A stretch of 64,000 bases of DNA, taken from assembly GCA_052034585.1 (NCBI GenBank), contig JBPOIJ010000022.1, positions 186,001 through 250,000 of the forward strand, given 5' to 3'. Below are positions 37,741-47,368 of the stretch, one piece after another (position 1 is the stretch's first letter; each line of letters starts with the position of its first letter). Source of the DNA: Xiheimicrobium sp052034585. Its GTDB lineage: Bacteria > Myxococcota > Myxococcia > Myxococcales > Myxococcaceae. The position numbers were made by a program, and so were the translations under genes. The notes under the pieces were generated by a model. The model was not told the DNA's origin. It saw nothing but the letters and a program-made list of their open reading frames with translations, and made no database searches.

Positions 37741-38154
37741 ATGAAGACGCTCACCGAGTACCTGTGGTTCGAGACCCCCAAGCGGCGCGAGCTGGTGCGC
37801 ATCACCGACACCATCGGCCAGTTGGTGAAGAAGTCGGGCATCAAGGAAGGCTTCGCGCTCGTGTCTGCGATGCACATCACCGCCGGCGTCTTCGTGAACG
37901 ACAACGAGCCCGGGCTCTGGGAGGACATCTGGGAGTGGCTCGAGCAGCTCGCGCCGGAGCGGCCCGAGTACCGGCACCATCAGACCGGCGAAGACAACGC
38001 CGACGCGCACCTCAAGTCGCTGCTCATTCACCACCAGGTGCTCGTGCCGGTGACGAAGGGCCAGCTCGATCTGGGCACGTGGCAGCAGGTCTTCTACGCG
38101 GAGTTCGACGGCCAGCGCCGCAAGCGCGTCATCGTCAAGGTGATGGGGGAGTGA
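37741..38154 (+). CDS. YjbQ family protein (UPF0047)
   Basis: 137 aa, the usual length for this small beta-rich family. Landmarks are ALVSAMHITAGVFVNDNEPG, HHQTGEDNADAHLKSLLIHH with the clustered His residues typical of the metal or substrate site, and LGTWQQVFYAEFDG. E. coli YjbQ has been reported to have thiamine-phosphate synthase activity in vitro, but the physiological role is unsettled. Its ATG at 37741 begins just after the divergent promoter region shared with the WGR-LRR gene. It lies 1 bp upstream of a hotdog thioesterase gene, so they are probably co-transcribed. Confidence 0.93.
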   Translation: MKTLTEYLWFETPKRRELVRITDTIGQLVKKSGIKEGFALVSAMHITAGVFVNDNEPGLWEDIWEWLEQLAPERPEYRHHQTGEDNADAHLKSLLIHHQVLVPVTKGQLDLGTWQQVFYAEFDGQRRKRVIVKVMGE

Positions 38155-38155
38155 G

Positions 38156-38641
38156 ATGAACGAACGCATCGAGGTGCTCGACGGCTCCCTCTTCGGAGAC
38201 GGCCAGCCGTGCTTCGGCTGCAGCCCGACCCACCCACACGGCTTTCGGCTCGCCTTTCAACGCGAAGGCGACGAGGTGGTGACGCGCCTCGTCCCCACGC
38301 AGCTCCACCAGGGCCCCGTCGGCGTGATGCACGGCGGGCTCGTCTCGACGGTCGCCGACGAATCGGCCGCCTGGGCGGTGATCGCTCATACCGGGAAGTT
38401 CGGCTTCACCTCGTCCTTCTCGTGCCGCTTGCTCCGGCCGGTGCGCATCGGCCTCGAGCTCGAGGTGCGCTCGAAGGTGCTCTCGGCGAACCGGCGGGTG
38501 GTGAAGTCGTCGGTGCTGATGCGGCAGGGCGGCGAAGACTGCTTCAGCGGAGACTTCATCTTCGTGCTGATGGACAAGGCGGCCGCCGAGAAGCTGATGG
38601 GTGGGCCGATTCCTCCCGCGTGGGAACGATTCTGCCGATGA
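38156..38641 (+). CDS. PaaI-type hotdog thioesterase
   Basis: 161 aa. The hotdog domain has the PaaI-like motif MHGGLVSTVADESAAW (about residues 62-77) with the Asp/Glu used in thioester hydrolysis. The N-terminal CFGCSPTHPHGF segment is common in these proteins. It probably hydrolyses an acyl-CoA or related thioester in the cytoplasm; the substrate is unknown. Its stop overlaps the next gene's ATG by 4 nt, so the CPBP-like membrane protein is probably coupled to it. Confidence 0.9.
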   Translation: MNERIEVLDGSLFGDGQPCFGCSPTHPHGFRLAFQREGDEVVTRLVPTQLHQGPVGVMHGGLVSTVADESAAWAVIAHTGKFGFTSSFSCRLLRPVRIGLELEVRSKVLSANRRVVKSSVLMRQGGEDCFSGDFIFVLMDKAAAEKLMGGPIPPAWERFCR

Positions 38642-39303
38642 TCGCGCGTGCCCGGCCGTACCTCTCGCTCCTGCTCTGTCCAGGGTGCCTCGCTGCCGCC
38701 TTCCTGCTCGCGGGCGCGGTCCTCGTCTCGTCGGGAACCTCCCTCGGACTCGTCGAACGAAAGCTCACCAACGCGCCCACCGTTCCGCTGCTCCTCGGCT
38801 TTGGTTCGGCGTTCGCCCTCGTACGGTGGATGGCGGCGCTCGACGGGCGCTCGCTCGGCCAGCTCGGGTGGGCTCGGCCTTCGGTCGTCGATGGGCTCCT
38901 CGCGGCGCTCGGCCTCGTGACGCTCGTGCCCCTTCACCTGAGGTGGCTCTTCCCAGCGCTCGCCGAGCTGGACCCTTCGTTCGACCCGCAGCTCGCGACG
39001 CTTTCGCTCCCCGCTGCGGCAGTTGGCTTCGTCGTCTCGGTCGCGGTGGAGGAGACCGTCTACCGCGGCTATGCGCTCGAGCTCCTCCACGCCCGACTCG
39101 GCCGGGCGCCCGCGATTCTGCTGACGAGCCTCGCCTACGCGCTCCTCGTCCCGGGCAGCGGGCTCGCGCTCAAGGCGTGGGCCGTCGGGCTCGGCCTCCT
39201 GCTCGCCGCGCTCAAGTCATGGCGCCGCACGCTCTGGCCGGGAGCCATCCTCCACCTCGGCCTCTCGTTGGGTCCGAAGCTCGCGGCGTTCGCCCAGAGT
39301 TGA
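38638..39303 (+). CDS. CPBP-like intramembrane protease family protein with incomplete motif set
   Basis: 221 aa, with six to seven membrane helices. The EExxxR motif (VEETVYRGY, Glu138-Arg143) of CPBP/Abi-type intramembrane proteases is present. The second motif, usually FxxxH, lacks its His (TSLAYALLVPG, about 163-173), and the C-terminal motif reads HLGLS (His206) rather than HxxxN. It may therefore be inactive or divergent. The start ATG 38638 overlaps the upstream stop. It is convergent with the multihaem cytochrome gene; the two ends are 53 bp apart. Confidence 0.75.
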   Translation: MIARARPYLSLLLCPGCLAAAFLLAGAVLVSSGTSLGLVERKLTNAPTVPLLLGFGSAFALVRWMAALDGRSLGQLGWARPSVVDGLLAALGLVTLVPLHLRWLFPALAELDPSFDPQLATLSLPAAAVGFVVSVAVEETVYRGYALELLHARLGRAPAILLTSLAYALLVPGSGLALKAWAVGLGLLLAALKSWRRTLWPGAILHLGLSLGPKLAAFAQS

Positions 39304-39356
39304 TCAGGCGCGGCCGTGGAGTGAGCCTGGCCACCAGCACCACCGCACGCAGCAGC

Positions 39357-42300
39357 TCAGTCCGGCAGATTGCAGGGCGCGTTGTGGCAGGAGTTGCACG
39401 TACCCGGGCGCGTCATCTTCGACTCGGTGTGCGAGAACTTCCACGCCGTCGTGTACGCGGTGCCGGTGGTGACGTTGCCGTTGCCCGACGGAATGCGGTG
39501 ACACTCCTTGCAGTCGATCGGGTACCAGTGTTTCGGGTACGCGCACGAGCGGGAGTTGCCCTTGAAGGTGGGCACCACCGAGGTGAGGGTGAAGGGTCGA
39601 GTGTCACCCGCACCCGCGCTGAAGGTCGTCGCGCCGTTCCAGATCGTCCCCACCAGGTCGCTGCCCGCCTCGTGACAGGAGTTGCAGTTGTTGTTGATGA
39701 GCGTCGTCGACGCGTGCGGATACCCGAACGCCCGCCGCCCGCCCGCGGCCATGGTGTGACACGTCGTGCACGCGACGCCGCTGGCGACCGGAGGGTGAGG
39801 CAAGTTCGAGATGCCCTGCTGCAGGGTGTTCGCCGCGGTGGCTGGCGGGACCGGAATCGTGAAGCCTCCGACCGAGATGTAGGTCGGCATGCCGGCGGCG
39901 CCGTACCAGTTCGGCAACGGCGTGCGCGCCATGTCGCCCGGGTAGCTGTGACACTGGCTGCAGTCCTGGGAGGTGGTGGCCGCGGTGAAGGCCGAGTGAT
40001 CGGTCGCGAAGCCCGCGCCCGGCTTCTCGGCGACGTGACAGTTGCTGCAGCGGCCGGTGGTGCCGTTGGTGACGAGCGGCGTCGAGGCGTTGAAGCGCGC
40101 GTGGAAGGTGGCCTGCGCCCACTCCTTGCCCATGATGCCCGCGGTGGTCGAGGGCCCATTCTGGGTGTGGCAGAAGTTGCAGTCGCGCCCGCTCGCGTTG
40201 ACGTCGGCGTGGCTCATCTGCGCCTTCATGCCCGGGTGGAGCGTCGTGCTGGTCGCAGTGCGAGTGTCCGTCGCCGTCGAGGGAAGGTTGTTGTTGGTGC
40301 CGAAGACGCTGCCGCGGCCGTTCGCCGCGCCGTGGCAGATCGAACACTGGGTGAGCGTCGTCACCTTGGAGTGGAAGGCCGTGGCGCGGTTCCACGCGGC
40401 GCCGCTCGCCCGGGCATCGGCCGCGTGACAGAAGCTGCAGTCGCGGCCCACCACCGAGGTCGCGGCGTGGTTCATCCACTGCCCGCCGTTGGTCGCGGTG
40501 CCGCCCATCGCGAAGGTGTAGGTCACCGTGCCCTGGGTCGCCGTCGTCGGGTCGGTCGCGGCGTGACAGTCGACGCAGGTCGCCGGCTGGGCGGTGACGC
40601 GCGGGTGGTACTCGCCCGGGTTCCAGAGGTTCGCCGCCGTCGGCATGTTGGCCGCTCGGGAGAAGGCCATCGTGTGGCAGGTGTTGCAGGCCTGCGAGGT
40701 CATCAGCGTCGAGCGGTGCTTCATCGTGAAGCGCGTGCCGGTGGTGACGTCGGCCGTGGTGGTCGCCATCAGCGGGTAGTGGCAGCTCTGGCAGTCCTGC
40801 GGCGTGCCGGTGCCGATGTTGGAGTGGAAGCGCCCGTCGGTCCACGCGGTGCCCGAGGTGCGGTGGCAGCGGCTGCAGTCGATCGCGTCGACGCTCGAGA
40901 CGCTCGCCCCGCCGATGTTCACTGGGGCCGTGAAGCGCGCCCGATGATCCATCGTCTGGAGTGGGCTCGCCATGCGCTGCACGAGATCGGGCGGCAGCAT
41001 CTGGGTGTGACAGTCGCGGCAGTTGGTCGTGGGTTGGGCGAGCATCAGGGCTCCGCCGCCGTCGGGGTTCGCGGAGTAGTTCGTGAGCGCCGAGTGGAAG
41101 ATGCCGTTCGCGTACGACGTCACCGTGCCGTCCGGGCCATGGGTGTGACAGTGCCAACAGGTGGCGTTGTTGGGCGTCGCGGCCGGGCCTGGGTTCACCT
41201 GCGCGGGAATGACCGATGAGGTGTGCTTCATCGCGTTCGGCAGGGTGACGGACTGGTTGGTGATGCCGGTGATCAAGCTGGTCGGCGTCGCCCGGGTCAG
41301 CCGGTAGGTGGTGAGCGCCACGAAGCGGCTCGGCGAGGTGATGAGGAAGTCGCCCGGGTAGGAGGTTCCGCCGCCCCAGTCACCGCCAGGGAGCATGCTG
41401 GTGGCCGGGTTGTAGAAGTTCTGGTACCGGTTCGCGGTCACCGTCGCCTGGTGGCAGGCGAAGCAGTCTCCGGTGCCGTTGAGCCGGTGATCGAAGCCGA
41501 TCGCCGTCGCGATCGCCGCGGCGTTGGGCAAGTTGTCGGGCCGCTGCGAGACGTGACAGGTGAAGCAGGTCGTGCCGGCGATGGTGCTCGCCCCGTGCGG
41601 GAAGTGGCCGCGCTGCCAGTTCTGCGTTCCACCCCACATGCCCGACCCTGGCCCGCCGTGACAGACCGAGCAGTCTTCACCCGCGCCGTGGGTCGCGCCG
41701 GCGTCGTTGCCCACGAAGTCGAAGGGCCGGTTCTGCCAGCCAGTGCTCATCCACCCTGCGGTGCTGGTCGGCCGCTTCTGCGCGTGGCACGGCAAGCAGG
41801 TCGACGGCGTGGTGGCGCCCGCGGGGTGGAAGCTGCCGCCGCGCCAGGCCGTGGTGCTCTGGTGACAGCTCTGGCAGTCGCCGAGCAGGTCGGTGCTCTG
41901 GTGATCGAACTCGAGGCCCGCCGCGACCGACGAGTTCTGCGAGGTGAGCAACGCGGTCGGCCGCGAGTTGGCGTGGCAATCGATGCACGAGGTCGGTTGC
42001 GCCATGCCCGCGTCGGCGAGCGAGCCATGGAACTGGGTGACCCCCGACGGCACCGACGCCCAGTCGGCGCTGAAGGTGTTGGGCGCCCAGTGACAGACGC
42101 TGCAGTCGGCGGTGACGAGCGGCGTCGTGCCGGGCTGGCCGTTGCTCCAGGCCACCGCCTCGTGACGCATCTCCCCCGACTCTGGAGTGCGCGCCGGGTT
42201 GGTCGCCACGTCTCCGACGAAGCCCACGGGCCGGCTGTTGAGCGCGCCGGGCATGCTGTGGCACTCGTTGCACCGCGCAGGCTGCTTCTCCCCGACGTCC

Positions 42301-43025
42301 ATCAGGGTGGAGTGGAAGTAGCCCGGGTAGCGATCGGCGGTCGCGTGGCACGCGTCGCAGTTCGCCATCAGGCCGGCGTCGATCTGCAGGGTCGAGTGGT
42401 TCATCGGCATCGGCACGTCGCCTTCGCCGGTCTGCATGCTGACGATCACCGGCCCGGAGAAGGTGGGCGTCCACAGCGGGAAGTGGGCCCGCCGGTTGGG
42501 GTCGAACTTGTCGTTCGGTGCGCCCGTCGTCTCCGACCAGGAGCGGGTGTTGTGGCAGCCGCCGCAGTCCGAGGTGCCCATCGCCGGGTGGGTGAAGCCT
42601 GGCTTGGGGAGCGCCGCGAAGGCCGTCTGCTCCCGGTGGCAGGTGGCGCATTCGCCGCTGACGATCAGCGCGTGATCGTACGGCACCTCTTCACCTGTCG
42701 GGTGACAGGCCACGCAGGCGCGCCCTTCCGTGCCGGCATCGAGGACTCCGCGATGCAACATCACGTCGATCGCCACCTCGTGGGTGTGGCAGCCCGTGCA
42801 GGTGAAGTCCTTGAACGACGCAGCGGTCGGCGGGTGGCAGGACTCGCAGGTCACCGGGCCGTCGAGCGGGGTGAGGAAGCCGATGGAGTGGCCTCCGTCG
42901 AGCGAGGCCGCGATGGGAAAGGAGGGGTGGTTGTCGGCGTTGACGCGGGTGAGCTCCCCGTTGCCGCCAGGCGGCTGAGAACACGCTGCCGCGAGGACTG
43001 CGCAGCTCGTCACGATCCGTCGCAT
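39357..43025 (-). CDS. 29-haem c-type cytochrome, predicted lipoprotein
   Basis: 1,222 aa from ATG 43025 (MRRIVTSCAVLAAACSQPPG), with a signal peptide and lipobox-like AAAC, so a lipoprotein is likely. I count 29 CxxCH motifs, spaced about 30-60 residues apart along the whole length, from CESCH near residue 60 to CNSCH close to the C-terminus. Spacing is irregular and rich in Thr, Ser and Pro, as in outer-surface cytochromes. It needs covalent haem insertion by a cytochrome c maturation system not seen here. As the last gene of the conduit operon, 70 bp after the barrel gene, it may face the cell surface and pass electrons outward; the location is inferred. Confidence 0.9.
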   Translation of the reverse strand: MRRIVTSCAVLAAACSQPPGGNGELTRVNADNHPSFPIAASLDGGHSIGFLTPLDGPVTCESCHPPTAASFKDFTCTGCHTHEVAIDVMLHRGVLDAGTEGRACVACHPTGEEVPYDHALIVSGECATCHREQTAFAALPKPGFTHPAMGTSDCGGCHNTRSWSETTGAPNDKFDPNRRAHFPLWTPTFSGPVIVSMQTGEGDVPMPMNHSTLQIDAGLMANCDACHATADRYPGYFHSTLMDVGEKQPARCNECHSMPGALNSRPVGFVGDVATNPARTPESGEMRHEAVAWSNGQPGTTPLVTADCSVCHWAPNTFSADWASVPSGVTQFHGSLADAGMAQPTSCIDCHANSRPTALLTSQNSSVAAGLEFDHQSTDLLGDCQSCHQSTTAWRGGSFHPAGATTPSTCLPCHAQKRPTSTAGWMSTGWQNRPFDFVGNDAGATHGAGEDCSVCHGGPGSGMWGGTQNWQRGHFPHGASTIAGTTCFTCHVSQRPDNLPNAAAIATAIGFDHRLNGTGDCFACHQATVTANRYQNFYNPATSMLPGGDWGGGTSYPGDFLITSPSRFVALTTYRLTRATPTSLITGITNQSVTLPNAMKHTSSVIPAQVNPGPAATPNNATCWHCHTHGPDGTVTSYANGIFHSALTNYSANPDGGGALMLAQPTTNCRDCHTQMLPPDLVQRMASPLQTMDHRARFTAPVNIGGASVSSVDAIDCSRCHRTSGTAWTDGRFHSNIGTGTPQDCQSCHYPLMATTTADVTTGTRFTMKHRSTLMTSQACNTCHTMAFSRAANMPTAANLWNPGEYHPRVTAQPATCVDCHAATDPTTATQGTVTYTFAMGGTATNGGQWMNHAATSVVGRDCSFCHAADARASGAAWNRATAFHSKVTTLTQCSICHGAANGRGSVFGTNNNLPSTATDTRTATSTTLHPGMKAQMSHADVNASGRDCNFCHTQNGPSTTAGIMGKEWAQATFHARFNASTPLVTNGTTGRCSNCHVAEKPGAGFATDHSAFTAATTSQDCSQCHSYPGDMARTPLPNWYGAAGMPTYISVGGFTIPVPPATAANTLQQGISNLPHPPVASGVACTTCHTMAAGGRRAFGYPHASTTLINNNCNSCHEAGSDLVGTIWNGATTFSAGAGDTRPFTLTSVVPTFKGNSRSCAYPKHWYPIDCKECHRIPSGNGNVTTGTAYTTAWKFSHTESKMTRPGTCNSCHNAPCNLPD

Positions 43026-43095
43026 GATCACTCCCTCGAACTCGCTGCGGGGGTCTGCATTGTCCGCGAATATCGAACGACCGAGAAGCCCTGGC

Positions 43096-44745
43096 TCAGT
43101 AGCTTCCCCACACCTGTGCACCCAAGGTTCCAAAGGGCGCGAAGCGCTCACCCAGGTTCTGCCGGCCCACGACCAGGACTCGCACCCCCAAGAACGGCCA
43201 CGGTGAGACCTCGACGGCGAGTGAACTGCCGAGCTCGGCGTCTCGGAGCCCCTCGGCGGTCGGGGCGGCCTGCTGGTGGAAGAGGCTGGTGCGCGAACTC
43301 AAGCGGAAGATGCGCCCGGCGATGACGGAGATGCTGAACGAGGCGGACCTGCCGCGGAGCCAGCCGAACTCCTCGACGTAGCCCACGCCGAGGGAAACCG
43401 GGCCACCGAGGAGGGACGGCATCGCGAGCTCGGGGCCGACCCGCGCCTGGGTGAACGCCGACATGAAATCGGAGGCCACTCCGCCGCGCAGGCCCACCAA
43501 CACTCCGGGCACGACCTGGTAGCTGCCGTAGGCGTCGGCGTGGAGCGCGCGCAGGCCGGGTGAGACGAGCCCCACTTCAGTCAGCCCGCTCACTGGCAGC
43601 CCCCGGTAGCGGCCAGAGAGGGTGACGAGCAGCTTCTCACTGGGGTGAATGCCGAGATCGAGGCGGGCGGCGTCGATGCCCGCGGGCGCCATCGTCTGCC
43701 CGAAGGCGAGCTCGGTCGAAGCGTGGAGATCGAACAGCGGCCCGGTCCACAAGCTGCCCGACAACGCGGCCTCGAAGCGCCCACCCAAGGTGTCTCGCAC
43801 TGCGTAGCCCGCGCGGCCGGCGACCTGCAGGGTCGAGGCTGCGGCGCCGTCTCCCAACGACAGCTGCGCGCGGGCGAACGCTCCGGCGCTCCATTGCGAC
43901 AGCGACGGCGTCAACCGGCCCGCGTCGGGCAGGAGCCCACCGAAGGCGCCGAGCTCGAACCCGGTGCCCAGCCGCACCGAGGCGTGAGCGCCGTCGACGA
44001 CGAGCAGCCCCGCCCCCGTCGTCACCCAGGTGCGCCCGAGGCCGCCGCCGATCGCCACGTCGGGCCTCCGAAACCCGAGCTCGAGCTGGCGCACCAGCAA
44101 GGCAGGCGTCTGGGTGAACAGGGTGCGGGTGACCTCGGGCCGCGAGCTGAAGTTGAGCACGGTGAGATCGGCGGAGGCGCGCAGGCCCTTCCAGATCTCG
44201 ACGTCGGAGACGATCAGATCGATGCGCTGCTGGTTGGTGGCCGACCCTGACGCGGCGTTGAAGAAGGTGGTGTGCGACAGCGCGGCTTCGAACCGGCGCC
44301 CGCCTCCGAAGGCGCGCGAGGCGGCGTCGAAGGTGCGCAGCTGCCACTCGGCGCTCTCGACCTCGCCCGCCCGGCGCTTGAGCTCCGCCTCCGACGGCAA
44401 CGGCTCGGGCACCTTGGGCGTCTCCGGCGCCGGCCGCTGGAGGTTGAAGCGGTCGCCCACCCGAACGTTGCTGCCGACGCAGCGCGCGGAGTGCTCGGCG
44501 ACGAGGTCGGTGGTGCAGGTGCCCGAGGCCTTGCCCGATCGCGAGAGCATCAGCTGGGTGCCGGCGGTGACCCCCTCGGCCGTGCCCTTGTCGACGAACG
44601 CGAACTCGGCGCCGACCCAGGTGATGTTGCCGACGTCCTTCACCATCGGCACCTTGGGCGCGGTCGTTCCGCGTGGGCGAGCGCGCTTCGGAGCCGCCCA
44701 CGCGCCGAGGGCGATCAGCGTCGAAGCGACGAGCAGCGCCCTCAT
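43096..44745 (-). CDS. Putative outer-membrane beta-barrel (porin-like) protein of the cytochrome operon
   Basis: 549 aa from ATG 44745, whose start overlaps the upstream stop by 4 nt. Signal peptide MRALLVASTLIALGAWA. The N-terminal region is rich in charged residues; from about residue 140 the sequence alternates short hydrophobic and polar strands ending in Phe/Tyr, such as AALSHTTFFNA, GFELGAFGGLL and LGVGYVEEFGWL, and the protein ends in QVWGSY, consistent with a large outer-membrane barrel. It sits between secreted multihaem genes, the position where porin-cytochrome conduits encode their porin. It is not visibly similar to MtrB/PioB/OmbB by simple reading, and the family is unassigned. 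Confidence 0.72.
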   Translation of the reverse strand: MRALLVASTLIALGAWAAPKRARPRGTTAPKVPMVKDVGNITWVGAEFAFVDKGTAEGVTAGTQLMLSRSGKASGTCTTDLVAEHSARCVGSNVRVGDRFNLQRPAPETPKVPEPLPSEAELKRRAGEVESAEWQLRTFDAASRAFGGGRRFEAALSHTTFFNAASGSATNQQRIDLIVSDVEIWKGLRASADLTVLNFSSRPEVTRTLFTQTPALLVRQLELGFRRPDVAIGGGLGRTWVTTGAGLLVVDGAHASVRLGTGFELGAFGGLLPDAGRLTPSLSQWSAGAFARAQLSLGDGAAASTLQVAGRAGYAVRDTLGGRFEAALSGSLWTGPLFDLHASTELAFGQTMAPAGIDAARLDLGIHPSEKLLVTLSGRYRGLPVSGLTEVGLVSPGLRALHADAYGSYQVVPGVLVGLRGGVASDFMSAFTQARVGPELAMPSLLGGPVSLGVGYVEEFGWLRGRSASFSISVIAGRIFRLSSRTSLFHQQAAPTAEGLRDAELGSSLAVEVSPWPFLGVRVLVVGRQNLGERFAPFGTLGAQVWGSY

Positions 44746-45611
44746 CGGCCCGCCCCCACCGGCTTGTGGCAGTCGTAACAGAACCGATCGCCGCAGCGGT
44801 AGCCGTCCACCTTCTCGTGGAGCTGATCGGTCTTCGTCGCGCGCACGCCCGGAGTGCACGCGTGCTCGTGGCAGGACGTGCAGGCCGCAGTGCTGGTGGC
44901 GCAGCTGCCGCTCACCGCCGACGCGCGCAGGGTGGTGTGGCACACCTGGCAGCCGATTCCGGCGTGGTCTCCCGCGCTGATCGGGAAACAGCGATCGTGA
45001 TCGGGGAACTGCGCAGGCGAGAAGCGCAGCGGGCCGTGGCATTCCTTGCAGGGGCGCTGCTCGAACCCGAGCGCGGTGTGATCGACCGCCGTTCCCACCA
45101 GGGGCGCGGTGTCGGCCTGGTGACAGGCGGCACACTCGACCGTGGCGCGGGTGAAGCGGCGCTCGCGGATCTCGGCGTGACACTCGACGCAGGGAATGGC
45201 GGCGTGGGCGCCGAAGAGCGGGAAGTTGGTGCGCCGGTGAGCGTCGGCGTCGAAGCGAGACCGCCAGTCGGTGGTGTCGTGACAGCCCTCGCAGCGCGCG
45301 CCGAGATCGCCCGCGTGCACGTCGCGGTGACAGCCCGCGCAGCCTCGCGGCACCGGCACCTTGAAGTCGACGACGTGGCAGCTCTTGCACGGCGCCTTGT
45401 GATGCTGGCCGGTGAGCGGGAAGCCGGTGCGATCGTGGTTGAAGCGCACGTCGGTCCACCCGGAGGTGCCGTGGCAGGCGGCGCACTTGGTGTCCTGCGC
45501 GTGGCCGCTCTTCATCGTCGCCATCGGCGTCGGCAGGGTGAGCTTCTTGGGCGCGGGAGCCCCGGCGTCGACGGGCGCTGCGGCGAGGACGAAGCAGAGG
45601 AACGCGCTCAT
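44742..45611 (-). CDS. 10-haem secreted c-type cytochrome
   Basis: 289 aa with 10 CxxCH motifs: CAACH, CKSCH, CAGCH, CEGCH, CVECH, CAACH, CKECH, CQVCH, CTSCH and CYDCH. Signal peptide MSAFLCFVLAAAPVDAGA; no lipobox is obvious. Two or three units share the pattern F-H-D-R-T-x-F-P-L-x-G-x-H before a CxxCH, the same module as in the adjacent 20-haem protein, so the two are related by descent. It should be periplasmic and probably relays electrons to the barrel-associated haems. Coupled by 4-nt overlaps on both sides. Confidence 0.92.
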   Translation of the reverse strand: MSAFLCFVLAAAPVDAGAPAPKKLTLPTPMATMKSGHAQDTKCAACHGTSGWTDVRFNHDRTGFPLTGQHHKAPCKSCHVVDFKVPVPRGCAGCHRDVHAGDLGARCEGCHDTTDWRSRFDADAHRRTNFPLFGAHAAIPCVECHAEIRERRFTRATVECAACHQADTAPLVGTAVDHTALGFEQRPCKECHGPLRFSPAQFPDHDRCFPISAGDHAGIGCQVCHTTLRASAVSGSCATSTAACTSCHEHACTPGVRATKTDQLHEKVDGYRCGDRFCYDCHKPVGAGR

Positions 45612-47368
45612 GGCTCGAACCCCTTGAAGGCGCCGTCGTGGAAGTCGGAGTGGCAGCCTTCACACGTCTTGGGCAGCGGCCGGTACTGCACGCTCTCCAC
45701 CCCGCTCGCGACCTTCACCGACCGATGGCAGGCGCTGCACTTGGCCTTCGCGTGCTCGCCGTCGAGGAGGAAGTCGGTGAACGGCGGCTCGTGCTTGAAG
45801 AGCGTCTTCGGCTTGAACTCGTCGTTGCGATGGCACTTCTCGCACTCGACGGGTCCACGCCGCGAGAACTGGCCGACGTGCACGTCGAGGTGGCACGAGC
45901 GGCAGGTCAGCTCGAGCGGCTTGTACTTCACCGGCTGCCCTGGCGTCGCCGGGTGACACTTCGCGCACTCGACCTTCTTGTGGGCGCCCTCGAGCGGGAA
46001 GCGAGAGTTCTTGTCGTGGTCGAAGCTGATCTTCCGGAAGCTCTCGACCCGGTGACAGGCGACGCAGCCCTTGGCCACGTCCTTGAACTGGCCCTTGTGC
46101 ACGTCCTGATGGCAGGTCTCGCAGGCGTCGAGGGGCTTCGCGTAGTCGAAGGTCGCGAGGCTGAAGAGCTCTTGCAGGCCCTTGCGCTTCAGCTCGACGA
46201 GCGTCGCCTTGGGGATCTTCGCCTTGAGCTGCGGTTGCTGCTCGTGACACGCGCCGCAGCTGACGGCCTGGTGCGCGCCCTCGAGCGGGTAGCGCGTCTT
46301 GGCGTGCGCCTCGAGGCCGTACTTCACCGGCGTGAAGCCCTGCTCGTCGTGACAGGCGTTGCAGTCTTGCGCGTCCTTGCCGGTGCCGAGCTGGCCGACG
46401 TGCGCGTCAGGGTGGCAGGTGATGCACTTCTCGTGCGGCACCTTCTTGAACTTGGCGGGAATGCCGGGGAACGGGCCGTGGCACTTCTTGCAGTCGACGT
46501 CGGCGTGAGCGCCCTTCAGCGGGAAGTCGGTCTTCTCGTGGAAGGCGCGCTCACCGCTCACGTTCTTCAAGATGTGCCAGCCATCGACGACGTGGCAGCT
46601 CTGGCAGCGCTGGCCGAACTTTCCCTCGTGCACGTCCTTGTGGCAGTCGGTGCAGGCCTTGTGGTCGACGGGCGCGAAGCGGAGGAACGTCTCGTTCTTC
46701 GGCACGGGGAAGACGTGCCGCTCGGGGTCCTTCTCGGAGTCGTGACAGTCGGCGCACTTCACCTTCTTGTGCTTGCCGCGCAGCGCGTACTGGGTGTCGT
46801 CGTGGTTGAAGCCAGGCGCGGTCTTCCACTTCTTCTCGTCGTGGCAGTACTCGCAGTCTTCCTTCTGCTGGCCGCGGTGCTCGTCGAAGTGACAGACCTC
46901 GCACTCGGTCGACAGCCCGAGCATCGTGTGTGGCCGCTTGTCCAACAGGGCCTTGACGGTGTTCGACTGAATGAGGCGCGGCTCATGGCAGGCCGCGCAC
47001 TTCGCCGGGCCGTGGGCGCCCTTGAGCGGGTAGCCGGTGCGTTCGTGCTTGAAGCCCTTCTCTCCACCCGGGCCCCAGTCGATCATCTGGAAGTTCGAGC
47101 CTTGGTGATCGTGGTGGCAGGTCTCGCAGGCGCGCTTGTCGCTCGGAATGCGCCCGTGGAGCCCGTGCGCCTTGGCGACGCTCGGCTTGAGCTCGGTGTG
47201 ACAGTCGAGACACGCCTCCTGGGAAAGCTGGCCGCCGACCGGGTGACACTTGGTGCAGTTGTCGAGGCCGGACAGGCTCGAGTGCGCCTTGGCGAGATCG
47301 CCAGGCGAGAACAGATCGGCCCAGGCCGACCCAGCGGTCAAGAGGATGAGGACGAGCAGCAGTCTCAT
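45608..47368 (-). CDS. 20-haem secreted c-type cytochrome
   Basis: 586 aa from ATG 47368, signal peptide MRLLLVLILLTAGSAWA. I count 20 CxxCH motifs. At least six units repeat the pattern F-H-x-x-T-x-x-P-L-x-G-x-H then C-x-x-C-H (for example FPLKGAHADVDCKKCH), with His-rich helices between them. The His residues may supply the sixth ligand of haems or the H of neighbouring haem pairs. It should be a periplasmic wire taking electrons from the inner-membrane oxidoreductase encoded upstream. Coupled by 4-nt overlaps on both sides. Confidence 0.93.
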   Translation of the reverse strand: MRLLLVLILLTAGSAWADLFSPGDLAKAHSSLSGLDNCTKCHPVGGQLSQEACLDCHTELKPSVAKAHGLHGRIPSDKRACETCHHDHQGSNFQMIDWGPGGEKGFKHERTGYPLKGAHGPAKCAACHEPRLIQSNTVKALLDKRPHTMLGLSTECEVCHFDEHRGQQKEDCEYCHDEKKWKTAPGFNHDDTQYALRGKHKKVKCADCHDSEKDPERHVFPVPKNETFLRFAPVDHKACTDCHKDVHEGKFGQRCQSCHVVDGWHILKNVSGERAFHEKTDFPLKGAHADVDCKKCHGPFPGIPAKFKKVPHEKCITCHPDAHVGQLGTGKDAQDCNACHDEQGFTPVKYGLEAHAKTRYPLEGAHQAVSCGACHEQQPQLKAKIPKATLVELKRKGLQELFSLATFDYAKPLDACETCHQDVHKGQFKDVAKGCVACHRVESFRKISFDHDKNSRFPLEGAHKKVECAKCHPATPGQPVKYKPLELTCRSCHLDVHVGQFSRRGPVECEKCHRNDEFKPKTLFKHEPPFTDFLLDGEHAKAKCSACHRSVKVASGVESVQYRPLPKTCEGCHSDFHDGAFKGFEP

